64,000 nt of DNA from Miltoncostaea sp050250915. Lineage in GTDB: Bacteria; Actinomycetota; Thermoleophilia; Miltoncostaeales; Miltoncostaeaceae. Location: contig JBFWNT010000012.1 in NCBI GenBank assembly GCA_050250915.1, positions 1 to 64,000 on the forward strand. The letters are read 5' to 3'. The translations under genes were made by a program, and so were the position numbers. Below are positions 1-9,681 of the stretch, one piece after another; position 1 is the stretch's first letter; each line of letters opens with the position of its first letter. The notes beneath the pieces are model-generated. The model was given only the letters and a program-made list of their open reading frames with translations, searched no databases and was not told the origin of the DNA.

Positions 1-24
1 GGGCGGCCCGATAGCGTCAGACAC

Positions 25-81
25 CCGGGTCTCCTTGGTGAGGTTGAGGCTTCGACACCCCAACCCTCCCGGGAGACCCGG
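25..81. repeat. Nested inverted repeat in the left-edge intergenic region
   Basis: Ten bases at 25-34 (CCGGGTCTCC) are perfectly complementary to 72-81 (GGAGACCCGG). Inside this stem a second imperfect stem can form between AGGTTG near 41-46 and CAACCCT near 61-67. This could be a terminator for a gene left of the window, or a structured leader. No oligo-T follows. Bases 1-122 hold no gene that I can support. Confidence 0.35.
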
Positions 82-122
82 ACGGAACGATCAGCTGTCG
101 CGCAGGTGTGTGGTCAACGCAG

Positions 123-1265
123 CTAGGGCGTCAGGCCGTAGGGGCAGTCCGTGAGGGTGTCGGCGCCGTCCGCGGTGATCAGGAGGAGGTCCTCCACCCG
201 GACGCCGCCGATCCCCGGCAGGTTCTCGATGCCGGGCTCGATGGCGATCACGTCGCCCTCCACCAGCTCGTGCTCGTCGGAGAGGCCCAGGATGGGGGCC
301 TCGTGGATGTCGAGGCCCACGCCGTGGCCCAGGGAGAAGTAGAAGCCCTCGGTCAGGGTCTCCCCGGGGGCGCGGGTGCGGAGGGTGCGGTGGCCGGCCG
401 CCTCGATGACCTCCGCGGCGGCGTCGTACAGGGCCCGGCAGCGCGCGCCGGGCCGTGCGGCCGACCGGGCGGCGTCCGCGGCGCGAAGGACCACGTCGTG
501 GAGTGCGCCCACCTCGCGGGTCACCTCGCCCGCGACGAACGTGCGGGTCATGTCCGCCCAGCACCCCGACGCCTCGTCGCGGGGCCACAGGTCGATCTCG
601 ATCGGCAGGCCGGCCGGCAGCGGGCCGGAGCCGGGGTCGTGGCCGCCGCCCGACCAGGCGCTCACCACCATGATGTCGGCGGGCGCGGGGGCGCCCATCG
701 TGGCGCACGCGCCGCGGATCGTGGCGCGTACCAGCTCCGCGGTGAGCGGGGCGCCGTCCAGCACCAGACCGTCACCGTCGCGCCGCGCGGCGCGCAACAG
801 CCCGGCCGCCGCGGCCATCCCGGCCTCCGCGGCGAGCTGCGCCCGCCGGATGCCCGCCAGCTCGGCCGCGTTCTTGCTGCGCCGGCGATGGTCGAAGAAG
901 GCCTGGTCGACGTCCAGCTCCACGCCCTCGGCGCGCAGGCGGTCGGCCACGGCCAGGGGGAACGCCGCCGGCACCCGGGCGCGGCTCACGCCGACCTGGG
1001 CCACGGCGCGGGAGAGCACCTCCAGGTCGGCGTCCGCGCGGGACATGCCGCCCTCCACCAGGTCCAACAGGCCCAGGTCGCTGCCGAGCATCAGCAGGGC
1101 GTCGGGGAGCGCCGCCGCGATGCGGTCGCGCTCCAGGGCGTTGGTCAGGACGACGGTGCGCCCGTCGTGCTCCATCACCAGGAACGGGTCGCCGATCGCG
1201 ATCGGGATCGCGTGGCGCATGTCCGCGGAGCGGGCCGTGTCGCCGTGCAGCAGGACGTCGGTCAT
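123..1265 (-). CDS. M24-family metallopeptidase (Xaa-Pro aminopeptidase-like)
   Basis: This 380-residue protein is a pita-bread-fold peptidase or pseudo-peptidase of the M24 family, probably cytosolic, releasing N-terminal residues next to proline. The N-terminal half (about 1-150) is the creatinase-like domain. The C-terminal half carries all five expected metal ligands: Asp in EIDLWPRDE (about 224), Asp in ADMTRTF (about 238), His in SLGHGVG (about 314), Glu in IAIEPGI (about 343) and Glu in GVRVEDL (about 358). The insert between the two aspartates (WPRDEASG) is typical of one M24 subgroup. The ATG at 1265 puts the start 48 nt from the divergent AAA gene. The substrate cannot be read from sequence. 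Confidence 0.85.
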   Translation of the reverse strand: MTDVLLHGDTARSADMRHAIPIAIGDPFLVMEHDGRTVVLTNALERDRIAAALPDALLMLGSDLGLLDLVEGGMSRADADLEVLSRAVAQVGVSRARVPAAFPLAVADRLRAEGVELDVDQAFFDHRRRSKNAAELAGIRRAQLAAEAGMAAAAGLLRAARRDGDGLVLDGAPLTAELVRATIRGACATMGAPAPADIMVVSAWSGGGHDPGSGPLPAGLPIEIDLWPRDEASGCWADMTRTFVAGEVTREVGALHDVVLRAADAARSAARPGARCRALYDAAAEVIEAAGHRTLRTRAPGETLTEGFYFSLGHGVGLDIHEAPILGLSDEHELVEGDVIAIEPGIENLPGIGGVRVEDLLLITADGADTLTDCPYGLTP

Positions 1266-1313
1266 GCCCTCACCCTGCCACGTTCGCCCGCCGGCTGGCA
1301 TACGCTCCGACGC

Positions 1314-2801
1314 ATGTCCGAAAGTCCCAGGACCGATCTGGACCGCCTGGCCGACGACCTGGGGCGCTTGGTCCGGCGGCTGTCCGAGCGCGTGGAGGAC
1401 GGTGACGGCGGCGGCGTCCGGCTGGTGGGGGACCTCATCAGCGAGCACCTGGGGGAGGACGCGGCCGGGATGCCGGTGGTGCGGGCCGAGTTCCTCGCCT
1501 GGGACCAGGCGAACCTGCAGATCGCGCTCGACCACGCGTTCGCCCGCGACGGGTGGTCGTCGGAGGCCGTCGGCATGGCCGGCCACGCGCGCCACTTCAG
1601 CGGAACCGGGATCGGCGACATCGTCCGGATGGGCCCGCACTTCCCCGCGGGGTCGGTCGAGTACGCGGAGGTGCCCGTCGGGCCGGGGCGCACGATGGCG
1701 TGCATCGACTTCGCCGTGCTCCTGGTCACGTCCCCGCGGGGGCCGCTCGTCGTGTTCCTGCACCGCGGCGAGGAGAACCACTTCCAGCAGGCCAGCGACA
1801 TCGAGCTGCAGGTCGCCGCGGCGGACCGGGCGGCGGCGGAGGAGCTCATCGCCGACCTGCGGCGGCTCATCCAGGAGCACGACGTGTTCCGCGGCCAGGT
1901 CATCACCATCGAGTCGAGCCCGCAGGGCACGCGGCTCGTGTTCGCGGAGCGCCCCGCGATGGACGCCGCCGACCTCGTGCTGCCGGAGGGGACGATCGAG
2001 CGGATCGAGCGCCACGTGGCCGGCCCGAGCGTCCACCGCGAGAAGCTGCTGGCGATGGGCCGTCACATGTCGCGGGGGCTGCTGCTGTACGGCCCGCCGG
2101 GCACCGGCAAGACGCACACCGTGCGTTACCTCACCGGCCGCCTCCGGGACGCCACCGTCATCATCCTGGCCGGCGGAGCGCTCGGCGCGATCGGCGCGTT
2201 CGGCACCGTCGCCCGCCGCCTCGCGCCGAGCGTCGTGATCCTGGAGGACGTCGATCTGGTCGCCGAGGACCGCTACGCGATGATGGGCGGGGGCAACGTC
2301 CTGTTCGAGCTGATGGACCAGATGAGCGGCCTCGCCGACGACGCCGACGTCGCGTTCGTGCTCACCACCAACCGGCCGGAGGCCCTCGAGCCGGCCCTGG
2401 CCGCCCGGCCCGGCCGCGTGGACCTGGCCGTCGAGATCCCCCTGCCCGACGCCACCGCGCGCCGGCGGCTGCTCGACCTCTACGGCCGTGGCCTGGATCT
2501 GCGGCTCGACGACGCGGACGCCGTGGTGACCCGCACCGAGGGCGTCACCGCGTCCTTCATGAAGGAGCTTCTGCGCAAGGCGGCCATCGTGGCGCTCGAG
2601 GCCGACCGCGAGCACGTGACCGACGCCGACATGGCCGCCGCCCTCGACGAGCTGCTGAGCGATGGCGCCGCGCTCACGCGGGTGCTGCTGGGCTCCGGCG
2701 GCGACGACCAGACGCGCCCCGGGGCCGACTGGATGGAGCGCTTCCCCCAGTGGGAGGGCTCCTCCGCCACGATCGTCACGTGGGAGTCCGACGACGGGTA
2801 G
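1314..2801 (+). CDS. AAA-family ATPase
   Basis: A 495-residue protein with an N-terminal region (about 1-225) that I do not recognise, followed by an AAA module. Walker A is GPPGTGKT at about 260-267, Walker B is VVILEDVDLV at about 306-315, sensor 1 is in TTNRPE, and an arginine-finger-like RPGRVD follows. The C-terminal helical lid ends in an acidic tail. The arrangement resembles Cdc48/Bcs1-like and other stand-alone AAA remodellers, so an ATP-driven protein-unfolding role is likely but the target is unknown. The ATG at 1314 is 7 nt after a TACGCT box (1301-1306), which fits a leaderless transcript. No Shine-Dalgarno sequence is visible. Confidence 0.85.
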   Translation: MSESPRTDLDRLADDLGRLVRRLSERVEDGDGGGVRLVGDLISEHLGEDAAGMPVVRAEFLAWDQANLQIALDHAFARDGWSSEAVGMAGHARHFSGTGIGDIVRMGPHFPAGSVEYAEVPVGPGRTMACIDFAVLLVTSPRGPLVVFLHRGEENHFQQASDIELQVAAADRAAAEELIADLRRLIQEHDVFRGQVITIESSPQGTRLVFAERPAMDAADLVLPEGTIERIERHVAGPSVHREKLLAMGRHMSRGLLLYGPPGTGKTHTVRYLTGRLRDATVIILAGGALGAIGAFGTVARRLAPSVVILEDVDLVAEDRYAMMGGGNVLFELMDQMSGLADDADVAFVLTTNRPEALEPALAARPGRVDLAVEIPLPDATARRRLLDLYGRGLDLRLDDADAVVTRTEGVTASFMKELLRKAAIVALEADREHVTDADMAAALDELLSDGAALTRVLLGSGGDDQTRPGADWMERFPQWEGSSATIVTWESDDG

Positions 2802-2817
2802 CGGCTAGGATCCGCGG

Positions 2818-4149
<1,332 letters not shown>

Positions 4150-4150
4150 G

Positions 4151-5077
4151 GTCCTCGCCCTCGCCGGGCCGACGGCGTCCGGCAAGACGGCGCTGGCCCA
4201 CGCCGCCGCCCGCGCCCTGGGCGGCGAGATCGTGCTGGCCGACCCGTTCGGCCGCTACCGGGGCATCGAGATCGCCGCCGACAGCCCCCGCGCCGCAGCC
4301 CGGGCGCAGGTGCCGCACCACGCCGTCGGCGACCTCGACCTGACCGAGGCGTCCACCGCGGCCTCGTTCGCCGCCGTGGCCCACGCGTCCATTGACGCAT
4401 CGCTCGCCGCGGGGCGGGTCCCCATCGTCACCGGCGGCACCGGGCTCTACCTGCGCGCCGCGCTCGCCGACCTGCGCTTCCCCGACCCCGGCCATCCGCT
4501 GTTGCGCAACTGGGCGGAGCGCCTGGCCCGCGAGGATCCCGAGGCGGCCCTGGCCGAGCTGCGCCGCCGCGACCCGGAGCGCGCGGAGCGCATCGACGCC
4601 GCCAACCCCCGGCGCGTCGCGCGGGCGCTGGAGATCGCCGCCGGCGGGGCGGAGGGCGCGGGCGACGACCTGTGGACGGCCCCCGACCGTCATCCGACCG
4701 TGATCGTGGGGCTCACCCGGCCCCGGGAGGTCCTGGACCGCCTCATCGCGGCCCGGGTGCGCCGGGAGCTGGACGAGGGCCTGGTGGCCGAGCTGGAGCG
4801 CGCCCTCGACACCCCCGGCGTGGCGCGGGAGCCGCTCCAGGTGATCGGGGCCCGGGAGGTCGCGGCGATCCGCGCCGGGGAGCTCGACCCGGCCGACCTC
4901 CCCGACCGCCTCGCCGCCCGCACGCGCCGGCTGGCGCGCAGGCAGCTCACGTGGCTGCGCCGGATGCCGGGGGTCACGTGGCTCGACCTGGGCGAGGAAC
5001 CCGCCGAGACCGCCCTTCCGGCGCTGCTGGAGCTGTACGAGGGGTCAGCCGGGCATCCGATACCCTCAGGCCCATGA
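4151..5077 (+). CDS. miaA: tRNA dimethylallyltransferase MiaA (start codon unresolved)
   Basis: MiaA transfers a dimethylallyl group to A37 of tRNA, just ahead of MiaB. The protein keeps the P-loop GPTASGKT, GGTGLYLRA, NPRRVARALE and the C-terminal RRQLTWLR signature. The usual DSMQVYRG segment is altered to DPFGRYRG. The first ATG, GTG or TTG in this frame is GTG at 4232, which would remove the P-loop. Upstream, only non-canonical codons such as GTC at 4151 are available. The frame is open far back into miaB, so a +1 shift at the miaB stop, a rare start codon, or a sequence error are all possible. The 3' end overlaps dapF by ATGA. The boundaries given start at GTC for convenience. Confidence 0.8.
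   Translation, partial: VLALAGPTASGKTALAHAAARALGGEIVLADPFGRYRGIEIAADSPRAAARAQVPHHAVGDLDLTEASTAASFAAVAHASIDASLAAGRVPIVTGGTGLYLRAALADLRFPDPGHPLLRNWAERLAREDPEAALAELRRRDPERAERIDAANPRRVARALEIAAGGAEGAGDDLWTAPDRHPTVIVGLTRPREVLDRLIAARVRRELDEGLVAELERALDTPGVAREPLQVIGAREVAAIRAGELDPADLPDRLAARTRRLARRQLTWLRRMPGVTWLDLGEEPAETALPALLELYEGSAGHPIPSGP
4385..4401. repeat. Single arm of the dispersed palindrome, inside miaA
   Basis: GCGTCCATTGACGCATC matches one arm of the family with one mismatch in the core. No second arm lies 23 bp away. It is translated as part of MiaA, so chance similarity is possible. Confidence 0.4.
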
Positions 5078-5880
5078 GGTTCGCGAAGTGGCAGGGGACG
5101 GGGAACCACCACCTGGTGGTGGAGCGCGACGCGTGGCCGCTGGAGATCACGGCCGAGCGCGCGCAGCGCATCCTGGACCCGGCGTTCGGGGTCGGCGGCG
5201 ACGGGATCCTGGAGATCAGCGACGACGGCGGCACGCCGCGCATGACCGTCTGGAACCCGGACGGCAGCCAGGCCGAGAACTGCGGCAACGGCATCCGCAT
5301 CGTGGCGCGCTACCTGCAGGCCGCGGGGCGGCTCCCGGAGGACGGGCGCATCCTCACCGGCGCCGGCCCCGTACGGGTGCGGACCCTCGGCGACGGCCGC
5401 GTGGCGGTCGACATGGGCACGGCCCGCTTCCCGTCGGGCGAGGGCCGCGAGGAGCTGCGCGTCAACGGGTCGTCGGTGGAGCTGGCCGAGGTGTCGATGG
5501 GCAACCCGCACGCCGTGATCGAGCATCCGGCCCCGGGCGACGTGGTCCGCACCCTCGGCCCGGAGATCGAGGTGGACCCGCGCTTCCCGAACCGGACCAA
5601 CGTGGAGTTCGTGCGCGCCGAGGGTCCCTCGGAGCTGACGATGCGCGTCTGGGAGCGCGGCGTGGGGGAGACCCTCGCCTGCGGGACCGGCGCGTGCGCC
5701 GCCGCCGTGGCCGGCGTGCGGCTGGGGGGCCTCGCCAGCCCCGTTACGGTGCATCTCGCGGGCGGTGATCTGGAGATCGCCGTCGGCGACGACCTGGAGG
5801 TGACGATGACCGGTCCGGCCGAGGAGCTCTACCGGGGCGAGCTGTCCCCGGAGCTCGTCCACGCGCTGGAGGAGCTCTGA
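5074..5880 (+). CDS. dapF: Diaminopimelate epimerase DapF
   Basis: DapF interconverts LL- and meso-diaminopimelate, the last shared step before peptidoglycan and lysine. The 268-residue protein has both catalytic cysteines in their expected contexts, ENCGNGIR at about 71-78 and ACGTGACA near 206-213. The usual GNDF motif is replaced by GNHH. The start ATG overlaps the miaA stop (ATGA). A TACCCT box at 5061-5066, 7 nt before the ATG, could give an additional leaderless transcript. The following aminotransferase supplies LL-diaminopimelate, so the pair forms a short DAP branch. Confidence 0.95.
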   Translation: MRFAKWQGTGNHHLVVERDAWPLEITAERAQRILDPAFGVGGDGILEISDDGGTPRMTVWNPDGSQAENCGNGIRIVARYLQAAGRLPEDGRILTGAGPVRVRTLGDGRVAVDMGTARFPSGEGREELRVNGSSVELAEVSMGNPHAVIEHPAPGDVVRTLGPEIEVDPRFPNRTNVEFVRAEGPSELTMRVWERGVGETLACGTGACAAAVAGVRLGGLASPVTVHLAGGDLEIAVGDDLEVTMTGPAEELYRGELSPELVHALEEL

Positions 5881-7052
5881 GCGCGCGCACCGTCGGGGCC
5901 GAGAGGCTCCGCCGGCTCCCCCCGTACCTCTTCGCCCAGATCGAGCAGAAGATCGCCGCCAAGAAGGCGGCGGGCGTCGACGTCATCTCCCTCGGGATCG
6001 GCGATCCCGACACCCCCACGCCGCCCTTCGTGGTCGAGGCGATGCAGCGGGCCGCCGCCGACCCCGGCACCCACCAGTACCCGTCGAACCGCGGGCGCGA
6101 CAGCTTCCGCCAGGCGATCGCCGGCTTCTACGGCAGCCGCTTCGACGTCGACCTGGACCCCGCGACGATGATCATCCCGGCGATGGGCGCCAAGGAGGCG
6201 GTGGCGAACGTCAACCTGGCGTTCCTCGATCCGGGCGACGTGGCCCTGGCGAGCGACCCCGGCTACCCGGTGTACACCACCGGCCCGCTGCTGGCGGGCG
6301 CCGAGCCGGTGCCGATGCCGCTCCTGCCGGAGTTGGGCTTCCAGCCCGACCTGGAGGCGATCCCGGCCGACGTGGCCTCCCGCGCGAAGGTGATGTTCCT
6401 CAACTACCCCAACAACCCGACGGGCGGGGTCATCGAGGACGACTTCTTCGACCGCGCGGTGGCGTTCGCCCGCGCGAACGAGATCATCGTGATCCACGAC
6501 AACGCGTACTCGGAGATCACCTACGACGGCTACCGCGCGCCGTCGTTCCTCGAGACGCCCGGCGCGATGGACGTGGGCATCGAGATCTTCTCGCTGTCGA
6601 AGACCTACAACATGACCGGCTGGCGGGCCGGCGCCGTCGTCGGCAACCCCGATCTGATCGCCGCCTACTGGCAGCTGAAGACCAACATCGACAGCGGCAT
6701 GTTCGAGGCGCTCCAGGAGGCCGCCGTCGCGGCGCTCACCTCCGACCAGCAGTCGGTGCGCGACATGTGCGCCATCTACCAGCGCCGGCGCGACGTGCTG
6801 GTGGCCGCGCTGCGGCGCATCGGCCTCGAGGTCGACCCGCCGAAGGGCGCGATCTACGTGTGGGCGCGCGTGCCGGAGGGCCACACGTCGGCGTCGTTCA
6901 CCGAGCAGGTGCTGGAGGACGCCGCCGTGGTCATCTCGCCCGGTGCGGCCTACGGCCCCAGCGGCGAGGGCTTCGTGCGCATGAGCCTGACGGTCCCCGA
7001 CGAGCGCCTCGTGGAGGCCGCCGACCGGATCGCCGCCCTCAGCGCGAGCTAG
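5877..7052 (+). CDS. dapL: LL-diaminopimelate aminotransferase-like class I PLP enzyme, probable CTG start
   Basis: This is a fold-type I aminotransferase. It has GIGDPDTPTP near the N terminus, the NYPNNPTGG segment, the cofactor Asp and Tyr in HDNAYSEI, and the Schiff-base lysine in SLSKTYNMTGWR. Similarity to DapL plus its place right after dapF suggests LL-DAP synthesis from tetrahydrodipicolinate. Related family members act on aspartate or alanine, so the substrate is inferred. The first ordinary start is GTG at 6030, which would delete about 50 conserved residues including GIGDPD. In frame, CTG at 5877 overlaps the dapF stop as CTGA and follows GGAGGAG at 5868-5874, so I use it. The stop overlaps dut (TAGTG). 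Confidence 0.85.
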   Translation: MSARTVGAERLRRLPPYLFAQIEQKIAAKKAAGVDVISLGIGDPDTPTPPFVVEAMQRAAADPGTHQYPSNRGRDSFRQAIAGFYGSRFDVDLDPATMIIPAMGAKEAVANVNLAFLDPGDVALASDPGYPVYTTGPLLAGAEPVPMPLLPELGFQPDLEAIPADVASRAKVMFLNYPNNPTGGVIEDDFFDRAVAFARANEIIVIHDNAYSEITYDGYRAPSFLETPGAMDVGIEIFSLSKTYNMTGWRAGAVVGNPDLIAAYWQLKTNIDSGMFEALQEAAVAALTSDQQSVRDMCAIYQRRRDVLVAALRRIGLEVDPPKGAIYVWARVPEGHTSASFTEQVLEDAAVVISPGAAYGPSGEGFVRMSLTVPDERLVEAADRIAALSAS

Positions 7053-7489
7053 TGCCGCCGGATCTGCCGGTCCGGCGGCTGCGGCCGGACGCGGTCGTGC
7101 CGGCGCGCGCCCACCCGGGCGACGCCGGCCTCGACCTGTCCGCCGTCGAGCCGCTGGAGCTGCCGCCGGGCGGCCGCGCCGCGTGTCCCACGGGCCTGGC
7201 GGTGGCGATCCCGGAGGGCCACGCCGGGCTGGTGGTCCCCCGGTCCGGCCTGGCGCGCACGCACGGCGTGACCGTCGCCAATGCCCCGGGCCTCATCGAT
7301 GCGGGCTACCGCGGCGAGCTGACGGTGGTGCTGGTGAACCTGGGGGACGTGGTCCACCGCGTCGCCCCGGGCGACCGCATCGCCCAGCTGGTGGTGGTGC
7401 CGGTCGCCCTCCCGGTCCCGGTCGTGGTCGACGGGCTGCCGGCATCCGACGGGCGCGGCGAGGGCGGGTTCGGCTCGACCGGCGCCTAG
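7052..7489 (+). CDS. dut: dUTP diphosphatase
   Basis: Dut hydrolyses dUTP to dUMP and diphosphate, keeping uracil out of DNA and feeding thymidylate synthesis. The 145-residue protein has all five trimeric dUTPase motifs in order: DAGLDLSA, VPRSGLA, GLIDAGYRGEL, GDRIAQLVV and the flexible C-terminal GRGEGGFGSTG. The GTG start overlaps the dapL stop by one base, so it is probably translated by coupling at the end of the miaB-miaA-dapF-dapL run. Confidence 0.96.
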   Translation: MPPDLPVRRLRPDAVVPARAHPGDAGLDLSAVEPLELPPGGRAACPTGLAVAIPEGHAGLVVPRSGLARTHGVTVANAPGLIDAGYRGELTVVLVNLGDVVHRVAPGDRIAQLVVVPVALPVPVVVDGLPASDGRGEGGFGSTGA

Positions 7490-7496
7490 GCCCCGG

Positions 7497-7763
7497 TCAC
7501 TCCCCGCCGGGCGGCGGGCCGCCGAGGCGCCCGTCCGGCCCGATCGATCCGAAGCGGGCCTGCCCGCCCTTCATGTGCACCTCGCGGACCACGCCGAGCA
7601 CCATCTCGCGACGGTCCTCGAGGTCCAGCTCCTCGAGCTGCGCGACCTGCTCGGGCGACGCGTTGACGTCTCCCGCGTCGGCCAGCGCGCGCAGCGGGTC
7701 GTCGATCAGCGCCTCCCGGAAGGCCGGGTCGGCCACGGCGCGCGTCCAGATCGGGGTTCCCAT
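7497..7763 (-). CDS. Small NHLP/Os1348-like protein
   Basis: An 88-residue acidic protein. The pattern VADPAFREALIDDPLRALADAG, then an EQVAQLEELDLEDRREMV helix, resembles the nitrile-hydratase-leader-peptide (NHLP) clan and Os1348-type leader-like proteins. Members are either RiPP precursor leaders or stand-alone small proteins. The C-terminal tail (about 66-88) is rich in Gly and Pro and has no Cys, so a lanthipeptide or thiazole core is not obvious. No RiPP maturase is nearby. It converges with dut and is divergent from the TetR gene. I cannot assign a function. Confidence 0.65.
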   Translation of the reverse strand: MGTPIWTRAVADPAFREALIDDPLRALADAGDVNASPEQVAQLEELDLEDRREMVLGVVREVHMKGGQARFGSIGPDGRLGGPPPGGE

Positions 7764-7824
7764 CGCCGGATCATGCCACCGCGCCGCCGCGCGCCGCCGC
7801 GGGTGAACCGCCCGCGCTTTCGCC

Positions 7825-7872
7825 GAACAGGGCGTTCAGCGAAGATGGGACCGCGGGAAGAGTTCGTTGAAC
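7825..7872. promoter_or_regulatory. Two GAAC/GTTC inverted repeats before the TetR gene
   Basis: GAAC at 7825-7828 pairs with GTTC at 7834-7837, and GTTC at 7862-7865 pairs with GAAC at 7869-7872. Two dyads 36 bp apart just upstream of, and touching, the start of a TetR-family gene are plausible autoregulatory operators. This is an inference from symmetry only. Confidence 0.35.
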
Positions 7873-8457
7873 AGCATGTCGGACGAAAAGCGGACATACC
7901 GGAAGGCGGCCCGCGCCGCCGCGCAGGAGGAGACGCGCCGCCGCATCGCCGCGGCCGCCGCCGACCTGTACGAGGACACCGGCCCGGCCCGGACGACGGT
8001 CGCGGAGATCGCGCGCCGGGCGGGTGTCCAGCGGGCGACGGTGTACGCCAATTTCCCCGGCGATGCCGACCTCCTCCGCGCCGCCCAGACGCACTTCCTG
8101 GCGCGGTACCCGCCGCCGGACCTGGTGCCACCGTTCGCCCTCAGCGACCCCCGGGAGCGGCTGGAGGCGATCCTCCGGCTGCTCTACGCCTGGTACCGGC
8201 GCACGCGCGGCACGTCGGGCAACCTCCGGCGCGACCGGGCGGCGATGCCCGCGCTCGACGCGTACCTGCGGGAGTCGGTCGACGCGCCGATGGAGGGGCT
8301 GGCCGACGCCCTGGCGCCGGAGGGCGGGGAGCGGCGCGCCCTGACGGCCGTCGCGATCGACTTCTGGACGTGGCATCGCATGGCGGAGGAGGGTCTGGCC
8401 GAGCCCGCGGCCGCCGCCCTCATGGCCCGGGCGGTCCTGGCAGCAGGCTCCGCCTGA
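7867..8457 (+). CDS. TetR/AcrR-family transcriptional regulator
   Basis: A 196-residue regulator. The N-terminal three-helix DNA-binding domain is clear: residues around 22-66 contain TTVAEIARRAGVQRATVYANFPGDADLL, here broken by my reading into the turn IARRAGV and recognition helix ATVYANF. The C-terminal half is a variable ligand domain and gives no clue to the effector. TTG at 7867 has GGGAAG about 6 nt upstream, whereas ATG at 7876 is too far from it, so I prefer TTG. The 3' end overlaps the convergent gene at 8420 by 38 nt. Targets may be itself or the divergent NHLP-like gene. Confidence 0.88.
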   Translation: MNSMSDEKRTYRKAARAAAQEETRRRIAAAAADLYEDTGPARTTVAEIARRAGVQRATVYANFPGDADLLRAAQTHFLARYPPPDLVPPFALSDPRERLEAILRLLYAWYRRTRGTSGNLRRDRAAMPALDAYLRESVDAPMEGLADALAPEGGERRALTAVAIDFWTWHRMAEEGLAEPAAAALMARAVLAAGSA

Positions 8458-8932
8458 GCGCCGCCGGACCCACGCGCTCGAGCCGCACCTCGCCGGGGCC
8501 GACCGCTCGCGCGCAGACGGCGATCACCACGTCATCGTGCACGCGGGCGGCCGCCCACAGGTCCCCGAGGGCCAGGCGCGCGAACGGCGCGGGCGTGCCG
8601 TCGATGGAGATCTCGACGACGTCGGGACGAGCGTCTGCGACGCCGCGGGCCCACGTGTCGGGCGATCCCCCTGGCGTCGCGTTCGCGACGGCGTCCCGCA
8701 GCGTCCGCGCCGCGACCGCGCCCGCGTCCGCGTCCGCGTCCCCGGGTCGCCAGGTCTCGACGTCCAGCACCGTGCCGGCGTCCCCGAGGTGTCCCTCGTG
8801 CCGGAGCGTGATCGCGGCCGTGCCGGCGGCGTCCGACACCCAGCCGCCGAGCGCCGGGGGGCGGCCGGCCGCGGCGTAGACGGCGCCCGAGAGCCCCGCG
8901 AGCACCTCGCGGGCATCGTCGCCGACGGTCAG
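8420..8932 (-). CDS. Conserved protein of unknown function, last gene of the murT-gatD operon
   Basis: About 160-170 residues, soluble, with no motif that I recognise. Segments such as ALGGWVSDAAGTAAITLRHE and DVVEISIDG look like a mixed alpha/beta fold. It follows gatD. In frame, CTG at 8930-8932 overlaps the gatD stop as CTGA, while the first canonical start is GTG at 8903-8905, nine codons later. I give the longer version and consider both open. Its end overlaps the convergent TetR gene. Position in the operon suggests a role near cell-wall metabolism, but that is only context. Confidence 0.6.
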   Translation of the reverse strand: MTVGDDAREVLAGLSGAVYAAAGRPPALGGWVSDAAGTAAITLRHEGHLGDAGTVLDVETWRPGDADADAGAVAARTLRDAVANATPGGSPDTWARGVADARPDVVEISIDGTPAPFARLALGDLWAAARVHDDVVIAVCARAVGPGEVRLERVGPAALRRSLLPGPPGP

Positions 8933-9681
8933 CGGCGGCTCATCGCCCGGGCCACGGCCGCGGCGTGGGCGGAGGCCTCCAGGGAGTCGTCGAGCGGCGC
9001 CAGGTCCGGGCGCTCGCCGGTGCGGTGCTCCAGGGCCCACGCGATGAGGATGTCGGCCAGGCGCGGGTTCTTCGGCAGCAGCGGCCCGTGGAGGTACGTG
9101 CCGATCACGCGGTCCCGGACGCCGCCCTCGAAGCCGTCGTCGCCGTTGTTGCCGTGCCCGCTCACGACCCGCCCCAGGGGGCGCGCGCCCGGGCCCAGGC
9201 GGGTGCGGCCGGCGTGGTTCTCGAAGCCCACGACGCGCACCGTCTGGCCCGCGATCTCCGCGTCGATCACCAGGTTGCCGATCAGCCGCGTCGGCCCCGC
9301 GACGGTGTCCAGGTCCAGGATCCCGACCCCCGGCATCCGGTGCCCGTCCGTGGCGGTGTAGCCGTGGCCGGCGAGCTGGAACCCGCCGCACACGCACAGC
9401 GCCGCGGCGCCGGCGTCGACCGCCGCGCGCAGCCCCTCGGCCTTCGTGGCCACCAGGTCCTCGGCCACCACCTCCTGGTCGCGGTCCTGCCCGCCGCCGA
9501 GGTAGTAGAGGTCGTGGGCGCCCGGCTCCACCGGGTCGCCGATCCCCAGGTCGGTCACCTCCAGCGCCAGCCCCCGCCACGCCAGCCGCCGGCGCAGGAC
9601 GGCGATGTTCCCCCGGTCGGCGTAGATGTTCATCTCGGCGGGGTAGAGGTGCCCGAGCCGCAGGGCGGGGAGGGGGCTCAC
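8929..9681 (-). CDS. gatD: Type 1 glutamine amidotransferase, lipid II isoglutaminyl synthase subunit GatD
   Basis: GatD is the glutaminase that passes ammonia to MurT, which amidates D-Glu of the peptidoglycan stem peptide to D-iso-Gln. The 250-residue protein is a CobB/CobQ-like amidotransferase. The nucleophile Cys lies in LCVCGGFQLAG and the catalytic His in GTYLHGPLLPKNP. The N terminus YPAEMNIYADRGN is characteristic. The GTG start overlaps the upstream methyltransferase stop as GTGA. MurT lies one gene upstream, which fixes the function, although the pair is usually directly adjacent. Confidence 0.92.
   Translation of the reverse strand: MSPLPALRLGHLYPAEMNIYADRGNIAVLRRRLAWRGLALEVTDLGIGDPVEPGAHDLYYLGGGQDRDQEVVAEDLVATKAEGLRAAVDAGAAALCVCGGFQLAGHGYTATDGHRMPGVGILDLDTVAGPTRLIGNLVIDAEIAGQTVRVVGFENHAGRTRLGPGARPLGRVVSGHGNNGDDGFEGGVRDRVIGTYLHGPLLPKNPRLADILIAWALEHRTGERPDLAPLDDSLEASAHAAAVARAMSRR

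Noticed and set aside
108..1313. Long open frames on the plus strand opposite the M24 gene, and similar long shadows elsewhere
   Set aside because: They are Arg/Ala/Pro/Gly-rich antisense readings with no domain, caused by the lack of stops in GC-rich DNA.
4232..5077. GTG at 4232 as the miaA start
   Set aside because: It removes the P-loop GPTASGKT, essential in MiaA, although the coding frame is open upstream.
6030..7052. GTG at 6030 as the aminotransferase start
   Set aside because: It would delete about 50 conserved residues including GIGDPD, and a CTG with a Shine-Dalgarno fits upstream.
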